Assembly (NCBI GenBank): GCA_005223375.1
Contig: RXOD01003888.1
Coordinates: 1 to 39,621 of the forward strand
Source of the DNA: Amoebophrya sp. AT5.2
Taxonomy: Eukaryota > Sar > Dinophyceae > Syndiniales > Amoebophryaceae
Direction of reading: 5' to 3'
DNA: 39,621 bases
The translations under genes were made by a program, and so were the position numbers. The notes below the pieces were generated by a model that saw only the letters and a program-made list of their open reading frames with translations, was not told the DNA's origin and did no database searches. Below are positions 9,280-20,255 of the stretch, one piece after another. The stretch's first letter is position 1. Every line of letters begins with the position of its first letter.

Positions 9280-10425
9280 TTTCGAAGCAATGCGATTTGC
9301 AGTACTGGTGGTCTGACGACTAGCGATCGCGCGCGTATCAGCAGCTGAGATGCAGAGGTCCGACTCGATAGAATGTGAATGTTTCTGTCTGAATTGTCTG
9401 TAGTCAGTGCGTCATCTTGCCCTTGCAATTTTTTTTTGCGTTGTCAAGACGAAAGCATTGTCCTGCAATTTTTACGAGAGCATTGGCGACCCATGACGGA
9501 CTTCACATGGTACTCTCCCCCCTCATCCACGACTCCCACATTACCAGTAGACGAATCAGCGATATTTTTCAGTATTTGTATCTAGTATGGCATGACGGAA
9601 TAAAAACGCTGCAGCCCGTACCCTGGCAATACACTTACTTAGACTTACAGACAAAAAAATGATCCCATTAGGCAGCAACACGACGAAGTCGAGAAGATGA
9701 CGATGAGTCTTCAACTACAAACGAAAACGGCTCAAGCTTGCATGAACGATCTTTAGATTAACCGAAAACAGCCGCTTGAGGAATACAACACTGCCATCTC
9801 CGAGGTCGTTCGTTCGAGCAATCCAGTACCGGTGGCCCGCAGCTGTGTCTCGGTATTGCGTTGCGACGGGGTGCGCATCCATCAGCGAGGACAGTAAACA
9901 AATCCTAAGCTTTCATCTTCGTGCTTGCTTGTTACCTCGGAATGCGTCACTTGATGCTTTGCAACTGCATCTCTCGACTGCTTCCACGCGAGCGCGGCTT
10001 TGCTTTACTTGCACATGTCACTTAGGGTTGGACGGGAGAGAGTTCAATCTGTGTTGAATTCCAAACGAAGTATTCATCGTCTTCCTCATACATCTCATAC
10101 ATTTATAGATCTCCTTTGCTCAGGTACCCCATCAACATTCGTTATTTCTAAGTTCAACTTCAACTACGCCAAATTATACAAGCACAGCTCCTTTCCGGAC
10201 TCATGCAACTCGCATATGCATGCGGCCCATCGCACCCTCCTCCTCCTCCTCAGCTCCGCTTCACTGCCTTTCGCATTCGCGCACGCCACCTCTAAGACGT
10301 CTTACCTGGTGAATGTCGGTCAACCTCGATTCCACGTGCGCGTGGTGCTTGCTAAATTCCATGGCATGTCCTTGACCTCGTTCCTAATTGTACGTACCTA
10401 TTCATCCGTATGCAGAGGGAAAAGT
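9280..10425. other. Intergenic region between the RING-FATC gene and paralog A
   Basis: This 1.15 kb stretch has no supported gene. Plus-strand frames at 9776-10057 (93 codons) and 10000-10434 (144 codons, entering the 3' end of paralog A) have no recognisable motif. On the minus strand, a short open segment bounded by ATTAG (near 10380) and CACCAG|GTAAGA (near 10305) looks exon-like, but it does not join paralog A in phase with any good donor. Confidence 0.35.
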
Positions 10426-13400
10426 TTAGTTTGAAGTACCGGCACTATTGGTGCTTTTGGTTCCGGCTTTCTTTACGCACTCCGAGTCGATTTTTCTTCG
10501 CTTCGCCGGATCATCTGGTGCAATGCCGCCTGCATTCAGATCCTCTTCGAGGTCGGCGCGCAGGGAACTCACGGCCGACATCATCTTCCCCAAATCCATC
10601 CACTGCTGCAACGCCACCTCCTGCGCCTGTCTCAGCGATGCTGTCTTCTTTCCAGCATCCGTCTTGGAGATCGACAGGGAGCCTCCTCTGCCGCGATGGA
10701 GGGGATGTCCCGTCGCCCGGCCGCGGAGGATCCCGCCAAAGCAAAGGCGATGTTGGTCGACGGATACTGTGAACACCCCACTCACCTGAACCCCAATTCC
10801 CTCAAGCGTTGCTCCCTCTACGGCGTTAGCCGCTTCCCGTGCGGAGTGGGGCACGGAAACTTTCGAGCAACTGGTCGAATCACCAAAGAGAAACGACGTC
10901 AGAGTTGTCTCCGACACCTCATCGAGTCCCAACGGACGGAGCTTTACCGCTGCTTGCAGGAGACCATCTTCCGGCTTTTTTCCGCGGGTACGAGGTAGGC
11001 GCAGGTGCGTCTCGAATTTGGTGAGCGACTCGTGTACTGCTTTTGCGGCGTCATTCGGTAGCAATGAGAAGCTGTCGCCGACCTCCTTGAGGAACTCACC
11101 TGCGTATGCGTGAGTCACAAAATAAATAGCAGCGGGTGGGCCTGTCTCATACCCAAAGAAAATAGATGATGGGTGATCCGAGCCAGTACACTATCAACAC
11201 CGTCCGAAGTACTTAAAGTAGATCTTGATCTATACCGCAGACCTCCAGGGTGGTGCACGCCGCGGCTGTTGCCTCCTCCATGATCGCCAAGTCAACAACG
11301 GAGCTGACGTAATCAGCCAGGTTTCCGCTGAGCGCGAGCGCTCCCCCAACAGCGCGCCATACTGCCTGTGCCTCCTCCGCGACGCGACAGAAGTTGCCTT
11401 TGGCTAGTGGTAGCGTTCCTCCGTGCGTCATGACGAGCCGCCCGTGTATCCTGGTCTCCAGTGCTATCCGCTGGCTCTCGTTCGATGCACCAGGAAACAC
11501 ACAAGCAACCGCTGCCGCTAGAACCTCGCAGTACCGAGGGAGGTCGCTGCTTTCGTCCACGAGGCTGAGGAGAATTCCGGCCACGTCATTGGCGAGACAA
11601 AAGTCGGCAACCTGGTTCTCGCTCCTGTACAACTCTCGCACGAGGTTCATCTCATCCGCGAATTCTCGGACAGTTTTTGGCACCTGCAGTCGTTGCGCGA
11701 TCGCCCGTGAGATCTGCTTGTCCTTGAGAATCGCGAACAACTCGCTGTCGTAGTCGAACCCGCATTGTTGCTCGAGGCGATTGACGTTAGCACGGATTGC
11801 CTCAGTGTTCACCGACTGGTCGTTGCAGTTCGAAGCGAGTTGCTTCGAAAGCTTTGGAAGCACCGTCGCGCGGATCTCCGCCAGAAAGGTGCTGTGCGTT
11901 CCGGTATCGGCGCTGCCGCTGGTACTGTCTTCTGCCTCCTCGTCCTCCTCGATTGCTGCGATTCTGCACGCTGTGTCCTGCTTCACCAGCTGCTGGAGGA
12001 ACTGCTCAACGCGTGTCGCGGAGAAATCAGCGCTATTCAGCAATGCCCCAACACGGCTAACCAACTTCGTGCAAAAACCCGTGCTGGCCGAAGGCGCGGA
12101 CTGCTGTCGTTTTTCTGCGAAGTAAGCCATCTCCGCGAGCATGGTGATTGCGTCCTGGAACTCTGGCTCGTCCGCACTTCTCAGCCCATCGTCGAGTAAC
12201 TTCGTCGCGTGTCGCTCTTCGAAATTGAAGCCGGTCAAAGCGCCGGCGGCGACCACCTTCCCGATTTCTCCAGGATATCCGCGCCACTCATCATCCTCAT
12301 CTGCTATGCATTCGTCGAGAAAGCGGCTGTACGCCGCGTCTGGTACCGCGATCTCTAGGCTTTCCGCAAGGAGGAACAGGTTGGCCACGTCCGAGACCTC
12401 GTTCATCCAGCGGGCGCACATCATTTTCAGCAGCATCGCCAGCAAGTTTTGCGCCTCTGAACCCGTCCAGTCTAGCTCGAACTCGCCAAGCAGAGACAGA
12501 AGGGTGGAGATCGTGTCCACGTTGAAGTACCCTGCTTGCGAGCTCGCGGCCTGCACTACGGATGCCGGACCGTGGGCGCGAGCGTACCGCCCCACTGCTT
12601 CCTGCCCGTCCTCCGATTCGAGAGCACATATCAGCCCCTGCAAGACCAAATCCGAGTGCCCGCCCCGCTCGACGTACCGCCAAAACTGTTTCGGAAGCTC
12701 CCTTTGAACATGAATAGGATCAGCTTTTCCGGCCGCCAGAATGTCCTCCAAATGGCTGCGGTCATACAGGTTCAAAGCAGACGCCGTTATCTCCAAGTCC
12801 AGCAGGGTGTTGAGACTACAAAAGCCGATAAGTAAGATGGTCTTTTTCCGCGTGGAGTACACCTCTCGCGAGATGTCCTCGCCTGCACCCTCGTAAAGGT
12901 CGCCTACGTCGAGCTCTTTAAATTCGGAGCGAGTTTTTTTGCATTTCGTCCAGGTCGCTGAAGCTGCAGTCCCGGAAGCAAAGTTGCAAACCAAGTCCGG
13001 CACCGGAACCCTACGAAGTTTTTGCTGGAACAAATCGACAACAGTCCGCGAACCCGCAAGAGGCGCCAGCACAGACAGTGAGCTGGTGTCTACTTGATAC
13101 CGCGCCGAATCGTCCTCCTCTATCTTCTTCTCCTTCCCCCAATTAACCGTTGGCCTTTCATGCGGATAGTCGTCACCGTGCCTGTAGTGACACGCGACCT
13201 CGTCTTCGTCGTACCACCCCTCCTGCTTGCACGTAATCGTTTGCACGACGTTTGCCATGGCTACCACGCAGGAGGGAATGGAACGCAGGTGCTCGACGAG
13301 GCGCCTGTCTTTTTCATGCGCCGACCTCGCCGTGAGTGCCTCCGCGTTCTCGTAGAGCTCCTTCAGATACCACCCCGTTATCTGTTCCCCTCGACATTCG

Positions 13401-15005
13401 TTCGTATTGCGCCCGAGCTGCTCCCGCAAAGTCGCCTCCAAACCACACCCGAACGAAAGCACCTCCGCGGAGAGTCCTACACTTTCTTGTCCGTCGTACA
13501 CGTCAAAAAGCCCGACGAGCGCAGGGCCATCACACTGGAGAACGAAGGTTCCAGAACCGTAAACCCACATAGCAGTGGTGCGGGTATGCAGGCTGTTTTT
13601 CGATAGCGTTACTGTTCGGGGCGCTGCGTCGGGTTTGAATTCGCTGCTGATGTCGATGCTGATGTTTTCGGCGATGGTCGGAAATACAACCAAAATGGTT
13701 GCTATAACAACGTCGTCGCAGGATTCCTCCTCCTCTGGCGTATCTGTTCCGGATGTAGTCGTCTGCCCGAAATCAATCGTGCGTCCGTCGCTCTGCCTCG
13801 TGAACCACTCGCCTCTGCTAAAAAACACGCCGCCACCCCTCCGGCCGAAATCCATCGAGATTTTCTCCGTCGCAATTTCATCGAGAGCACGAAGGAAGAC
13901 TGAGCTCGAGATGTTGACATGATCTGCGCCCGCTTCATCTCCGCCCGGAACGGTTGAGATTGGCAGAGGAACGGCCTTTGATTCCCGCGCAGCAGAACTT
14001 TGTTTCACGTTGTCGCCCTCGCTTTTTGCATCGGTGCGAACGGCCGGGTACGGGAGGTCCTTTTTCTCAAGCAGAGTGAAAAAAGGCACGCCGTTCGCTG
14101 CTCTTGCACACGCGCGTGCCAGACTTTGTGCGCCACACCCCGAATCGGAATCTTTTGAGCCAGTCCCTTCTTCCTCTTCGGATAACTCGTCTTCCTCAGA
14201 GCTTTCGTCCTGGTCTTCCACATCTGCATTTTTCTTCTCAGTGGCCTTCTTTGCCGCATGCTCCGCCGCAAGAATATCCTCCTCGGGCTCGGAGCTGAAT
14301 AGTCTGTCTAGATCATCAAGAACGCCTTCGTCAGTACCGGTGCAGCCGCCGACAGCTGACCGCCTGCGAATGCGTCCCCGAAGTGTCGGCATTTTTGACG
14401 GTCGTGTCAGTGACGTGGGATCAGTTCGGTCATCGTATCTCAGAGCGACATACGGAGGTGAAGTGTGTCTGGTTTGCACGAGAAACTAACCCCAGAAAAA
14501 TGCGCTCACGCTTGTAGGTATCGACTCGCGACGATTTGCGTTTATTCATCCAGGCTACGATCATCTACGCAAGTGACGAATAAAAAAAAACTCAGCGATT
14601 CCGAAGCCATCGCTCTCCTTTAGTCACGATCTCTCTAACTGTCCTCATATCCGCTCAGCATGGTTGCGAGCGAGTGCGAGGCAAGTTGTTATTAAATGCT
14701 ACTTACTGTGACGCGCCAGTTTGTTTCTGTCGTTGTCGTTCAAACATTCCAAGCGAAAATCTGAGCGCGCTGCGGCGCATGTTCTTCTCGCCGTCGCCCG
14801 CAAGGCATCTTAAATTTTTTCACGTCCTCTGCATGCGCAGCTCAATCTTGTTCACCGCGTCATTACATTTGTTCTTCCTGCTGAGAAAAAAAAATAAGCT
14901 CCTCCATCGCCATCGCCTCTCATTGCCAGGAGAAACCACACGCAACCGTGCTTACGTCTCCCCGACTCCTCCTTCTCCGATCCCCGCGAACGGATTCTGA
15001 TTCAT
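10426..15005 (-). CDS. Paralog A: large nuclear-type protein of unknown function, about 1,318 aa, three exons
   Basis: Proposed exons are 15005-14956, 14468-11236 and 11099-10426; phases agree and the total is 1,319 codons with the stop. Exon 1 encodes MNQNPFAGIGEGGVGE and ends at donor GAGAC|GTAAGC. Exon 2 starts at ACCAG|ACAC, and its own first ATG is at 14392. Exon 2 ends at GTCTGCG|GTATAG, and exon 3 starts at ACGCAG|GTGAG. An acidic stretch (SSEEDELSEEEE) is followed by a large domain shared with paralog B (signature CDGPALVGLFDVYD) and a long, probably helical region. Exon 3 carries a likely nuclear signal, AKRRKI. The family is not one I know. The CDGP region faintly recalls the jelly-roll core of fungal 2-oxoglutarate/Fe(II) dioxygenase-like proteins, but no HxD...H iron site is visible. 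Compared with B it lacks the last ~87 residues. Exon 2/3 joining is well supported by B; exon 1 rests on conservation between the two copies. Confidence 0.78.
14739..14767. repeat. Conserved block in intron 1 of paralog A
   Basis: The bases ttcaaacattc...aaaatctgagcg match 19735-19767 in intron 1 of paralog B (ttcaaacattc...caaatctgagcg). The position within the intron is similar in both copies: about 190-200 and 230-240 bases from the donor. It is probably residual homology from the tandem duplication, but it stands out because the rest of the intron has diverged. Confidence 0.6.
15002..15005 (-). other. ATGA overlap: stop codon of paralog B and start codon of paralog A
   Basis: On the minus strand, paralog B ends GCA-TGA (stop at 15004-15002) and the conserved first exon of paralog A begins ATG at 15005-15003, in the -1 frame relative to B. 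The 5' leader of A must therefore lie within B coding sequence. That is possible if messages are cut from a long transcript, for example by spliced-leader trans-splicing as known in dinoflagellates. Confidence 0.65.
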
Positions 15006-18000
15006 GCAGTCAAATACATCGTCTCCCCTACGATCCTGATTTTCTGTTCACGCTCCAGGCGGGTAAGGCAGGCCCGGTACGAAATTTCGCCGATGTGCGG
15101 CGCGTCTTGCGCCATCTTTGCATCTAAATCTTGCAGCGGCACGTCGCACTTCTTCGCCGATGTGTACAGGTTAAAGACCACGCGCTTGAATTCGGTGAAC
15201 ATTGACTCGGTTACGGTGCTGTCGCCTTCTTCGTTGTGCTGCAGCTGTGGCGCCACGTTGTCGCTCTCCGGTTCGTCCGCCGAGTTCTTCTTTGCTTCGA
15301 CAGCGCCATCTTCCACGCCCGGCTCGATTTTTCTTCTTTTCGCGGAGTGGCCGGCATCACTTCTATTCTCCACTTCTGCGACTGCGGCGGCGGTCCCGGA
15401 AGACTTTGTTGTCCTCAGAGAGCTCACTGACGATGCCATGCTACCCAGCTTCTTCCATCTCTCCAAACTTTCTTTCTGCTTCTGCCTGACTGCTGCAACT
15501 TTCTTACCGATCTGCATCTTCCTCACAGAAACTGAATGCATGCAGTTCGCATGCCCTCTCTCAAAGGAGGCAGCGAACAACCCACCTACGGAGACCCCCG
15601 CCGGCCCCTTCAGCGTCGCGCCGCCAATGCTTTCTGCAGCCGCCTTCACCAACGGGATGCTGTCGCCGTGCCTATTGATTGTGGTATGGCTTCTCGACTG
15701 GTCAAACAAGAAATCCGACAGACTTTTCTTCATGTCAACGGCTGCAGACCGGGTCGAGTTGTGGTAGCCGTAATTGACGCCGCGGCACGAAAGCGACGCG
15801 TTTAGAATTCTAACATCCGGGTGGTCGCCTCGAGCAAGCAGCAAGTACGCCTCGAATTCCTTCAACGACTTCTCCACGACTTCCGAGGCAGTCGACGGCA
15901 GGGCCGAAAAATATCCCCCAATGCGGTCGAAGAGATCACCTTGTGAAAGACGACAGCAGAACTGCATTGCAGACATGCATACAACCAGACAACGCACTCA
16001 TTCGAAAACCCTAACCGTGAGATGAACTAAGTAAGAGGATAATGATCGACGAAGCCTCCGATGTTGAGGTAGTCGTAGTTCTAGTTGCAACTACAAACAA
16101 AAGTGAATCTACAACCGCTACTTACCACAGATATCAAGTGGTGTATCTTTCTTCGGTTCTGCTTTGTGCTCAGCAATGGCCAACGCTGCGGCGCGATTGA
16201 CATAGTCCGCCAGATTCCCGCTCTGCGTCAGTGCGTTTCCGATAGCGCGACACGCTTCTTGTGCCTCTTTTGCGACGTCGTAGCAGCAGTCGTTGGCCAA
16301 CGGCAGCTTCCCGCCTCCGTGCTTAGCTGCGAGCTTTTCGTGCAAATCTATCTCCATCGCAACGCGTACGTGGGTTTTCGACTTCGATGGGAAAAGCGCG
16401 CCGGCCGCTTCTGCCAGGACGGAGCAATATGAGGGTAGGTCGGTGCTCTTGTCGACGAGATTGACGAGAATGGCTGCTACGTTGTTTTGGATGGCGAAGG
16501 CCGCTATTTCCGTTTCCCCTCGGTAGAGCTCGCAGACGCCTTTCAGCACGTCCAAGAATTGCTCGACAGTTTTGCGCGCTCGCAAGCGCTCCGCAATCGC
16601 CGCAGAAACCTCCTTCTCATTGAGGACGGGCAGAAGCTCCCCTTGGTAGTCGAACTTGCAGCCGTGTTCGAGGTGTTTTGCGTGATCAGCGACGGCAGCG
16701 ACCTCGGCAGATGCGTCGCGGCAGGTGCGACGGAGGTGCTCCATGAGTCTCGGACGCACCGCCTCACGGAGCGCAGCGATGAACAATCGTTTCCCTGGTG
16801 TTGTGCCGCCGATCTTCGTGTCGCTCCCGCTGCAGCTATTTTCGCTTGTAGTACTATCGGGGAACTTTCTCGCGACGTCTTCGATGCACATGTCCTCGAG
16901 GAACTTGATGCTGAGTGAGTCTTCGACGTCGCTCCCATTGAGCAACGCCCCCATCCGCGACACCAACGCGTCCCGAAACGTCTTGCGAGACTCTTCCGAG
17001 CGGTGTTTCCCTGCCGCGAAGATAGCCATTGACGTCAGGACGGTGATTGCGTGGGCAAAAGCTGCCATATCAGCACCCCGCAGCGGGGTATCGAGGAATG
17101 TAACGAGCCGCGCCTCCAGAGGGGCTTCGGCCAACCCCGCGGCCACGAGGACCCTTCCAATCGCTGTCGCAAATTCACCCCGCCGGGAATTGCTTTCACA
17201 CATATCGAAGAAGACGCTGAAGGCGCTGTCCGGGATGGGAATCGCCAGTTCTTCAGCATGCAACAACACCGCCGCCGCGTCGCCGATATTTTCAGCACCA
17301 CCACAGACGCCCTTTAGCAAGGTGTCCAAAGCACTGCGGGCGCCATCCGCAGTCCAGTCGAGTGAAGAGCTCGCCAACGACGTGAGCAGTGTGCGTGTGC
17401 TTTTCACGTCGCTGAACCCGGATTCCGCACTCGTTCGAAGTCTAGACAGCGAAAATTCCTGCGGAAACGGAACGCGTGCATCCATCAACAACTTCTGAGT
17501 GGTTTCTTTTTCACTCTCGTCCTTCATGACATTGAGCACATCCAGCGGTCCGTACACACGAGCACACCGCGTCAGCGCGTTTCGCCCCTCATCCGTTCTT
17601 AAAGCGCTCGAAACACACTTGAGGACCAAATCCAGATGCCCCCCCCGGTCGAGGTTCTGCCAAAATAATCCCGGCAGCGCCGTCTTCTTCGAAACGCCGA
17701 CTGCAAGCAGCTTCTCCAAATCCGCACGCTGATAAAAGTCCAGCACAGAGGGGGCTAGCTGCAAGTCCAAGAACATGCCCAGGTCACCACGTCCCACAAG
17801 CAAGATGACTTTCGTTTGTGTGTAGTAGACCTCTCGCGAGACGTTTTCTGGTGGACCACCGTCGTGCTCGATACTGTCGTATTCTTCGTGGAAGCCGACC
17901 CTCCGCTTTCGTTTAGTCCACTTCAAGTTATTGACTCCGTCGTCAAAGTTGCAAATAAGATGCGGGACCGGTGCGGTCCGAAGCGCCATTCTCGCGAAGA

Positions 18001-20051
18001 AGTCCGCGACGCGTGGGGACCCCGCCACCGGTGCTACCGCGCGGAGCGCGTCCGAAATGGTCTTCAGGCTGTACCGCTTGTCTTCCTCCTCACTGATTTC
18101 CTCTTCATCAGACCAGCAGGGCTCTGGCCGCTCCTCCGACGAATCGAAATCCGGACTCCGGGTGCACTTCCAATACTGCATGCGGTAGTCAGAGCAGTGC
18201 GCCTCATTGTATTCACCCCTTTGCTCGTATGTTTTTGTGTACACTACTTTTGCGGTTGCAGCGATGACGAACGGAATGGCACTCAGCTGCGAAATCAATC
18301 GACGATCGGCAGCAGTAAGTGAGTGCGCGGTCTGTCCCTGTAGGTACCAGCCGACCACCGGTGTCGTTGCTCCTGCTGCTCCGGTTGTGGATCCGAGGTT
18401 CTCTCGAAGAGTTTCCGCGAGATCGCCACCGTAAGAGAAAGCGTCGGGGGAAGAGACCCCATCGGACGAAGCCGTATCGTAGACGTCGAAGTACGCCACT
18501 AGTACTGGGCCGTCGCAGTGAAGGTCTAGTGTGCCTGTTCCATACATCCAGACCGCACTGTAACCTGTTCCTTTGGTTCGCGTGACTTCATCATCTCCCT
18601 TGAGTGCGATTGTTCGAAGCGGAGCGCCCGGCGATATCGATGTCCTGATGTCGATTGTAATGTTCTCGGTGACCGACGGGAACGCCAGTAGTATGGTTGC
18701 TACCACCACTTCCTCCGCCCTCTCTTTCTTCTTGTTTGTGAAATTTGGTGACCCGTAGCTGATTCCCTTTAGGCCGCTCGCCTCCGTGGCCCATTCGCTT
18801 GCACGAAAGGAAACGCCACCCGATCGCAGGTTCAAATCCTCGGACAGTTTCGTCTCCGCCATCGCGTCAAGCGAGCGCAGGAAAGACGAATTCGTAATTA
18901 GGATACGGTCCCTGTTCCCTGCGCCCGGCGCAGAAGAAATCGGCAGGGGAATCTCCGCTGCTTTTTGAATCGGAACCTGATGAGCTTCGCCTGAAGCCTC
19001 TGCAACTGCGCGCAGCGCTGGATAGGGAAGCTCCCCGACATCGAGTTGGGTACAGTGCGGAACACCCTTGGATGCTGCAGCAAAGGCGCGTGCCAGCTCC
19101 AGGTTTCGCTTCTCGCAGTACGGAACCGGCGCTGGACCCTGTGCGACATCACTTTCTTCACCTCCTTCGCTTTCGAGAGCATCATCTTCCTCCTCGAAGC
19201 CTTCCCCGTGACGTTCATCTTCGCTCGATGGGGCGAAAGAGAGCTCGATGGCGTCAGCGTCTAACCCGTCATTATAGGCCTCGTCGCAGAAAAAATCCTC
19301 GAGTTCGTCGTTGTCGTCCATCTCGGTCAAGACGAGAGGTGCAAGAAGGGGTATGACATGGAACGCAAGCGCATTTTTCCAGTGTTTTCTGTAGTGTCTG
19401 GAAGTCGGATCAAGATCATCGGTGCAGTGTGGGTCAGCTTATCATCCGGGTGACAAAATCAATCGTTATCGTACAGGCGGCGCTAATAAACTGCGAGCGA
19501 AGCCCAAGCCAGCTTGCGCTGCATCTTCACTGGCTTTATCTACTCCATTGCCACTCCCGTTCGGCCGGCCCAACGCTGTGGACGTATCCTGCACTTCATC
19601 TGATGTGCCACGACCCCAGTAGCATTGCCTGTGCGGGTATGAACACCTTCGTCTTTGAGATCGCCATCCATCCTTAGTCAGTCGTGTATCTTCAAGAAAA
19701 TACCGTGCGAACGCACGTTGATGGCTGTGCATCATTCAAACATTCATGCCGCGAGCAAATCTGAGCGAGCCATGACGCATGTCGTATATGTGGCCGCAAT
19801 GCCACTCATCTCTACTCACTCCTCATCATGTGATTTGTGGGTCCATCTGCAACGCGAACTACGCCGCTGCGGGCTTCTTAAACCTCCTCTTGCAGCTACT
19901 GCTACCTGTCATTGTAGTTGTGTCCCCGGTGCCAGCGCCTTGAGCTTGACGGTAGCGAGTTCGCTTGAGAACAGCATGCGTGTGGTGGTGAAACCTACGT
20001 CTCCCCGACTCCCCCGCCTCCGATCCCCGCGAAGGGGTTGATTCCCACCAT
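15002..20051 (-). CDS. Paralog B: large nuclear-type protein with winged-helix-like C-terminus, about 1,420 aa, three exons
   Basis: Proposed exons are 20051-19999, 19397-16126 and 15939-15002; phases agree (1,421 codons with stop). Exon 1 encodes MVGINPFAGIGGGGVGE and ends at GAGAC|GTAGGT. Exon 2 starts at TTCCAG|ACAC, with its first internal ATG at 19321. Its donor GTG|GTAAGT is near-ideal and the acceptor is TTTCACAAG|GTGAT. The protein matches paralog A along its length (acidic N-terminus, HCDGPVLVAYFDVYD, long helical middle, AKRRKI nuclear signal). It continues past A with about 107 residues after KRRKI, ending in a segment from FTEFKRVVFNLY to KIRIVGETMYLTA. That spacing of helices and a closing strand resembles the winged-helix domain at the C-terminus of MCM helicase subunits (a resemblance, not a firm call). 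It lies between ATM and paralog A, all on the same strand. Molecular role unknown; a nuclear DNA- or chromatin-linked role is inference. Confidence 0.8.
19735..19767. repeat. Conserved block in intron 1 of paralog B
   Basis: Partner of 14739-14767. The shared core is the 11-mer ttcaaacattc plus aaatctgagcg, separated by a variable 6-10 bases. I could not assign it to a known intronic RNA. Confidence 0.6.
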
Positions 20052-20255
20052 TTCTGCGGCCAACGGCAAGGCGGTGTCGCAATTCGCGTGCATCCCCTCC
20101 TCTTCCGGTCTCTGTTCGCTCAAAATCTGCCTCTCCACTTCACCCCCGTCTCCACCCATCCCCCCCCACCGGCCCGTACCCCGCAGTGGACGCCGAGCTC
20201 CCGACATGGGCAGTCCGAGGCAGGTCCCCTTCCATCTCGCTGATATTTGTTGCAC

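Noticed and set aside
10021..10030. Telomere-like ttaggg
   Set aside because: A single unit, no tandem array.
10305..10380. Possible extra 3' exon of paralog A
   Set aside because: An acceptor and donor are visible, but the open frame cannot be joined in phase to paralog A with a good donor and it does not resemble the C-terminus of paralog B.
18820..18845. tRNA B-box-like ggttcaaatcc
   Set aside because: It lies inside the coding frame of paralog B and no matching A-box or cloverleaf was found.
19995..20255. In-frame ORF directly after the ATM stop, first read as stop-codon readthrough extension of ATM
   Set aside because: Only its last 14 codons are conserved with 14952-15005, and both copies fit better as first exons of paralogs B and A, with donor sites at the ends; FATC is normally the true C-terminus.
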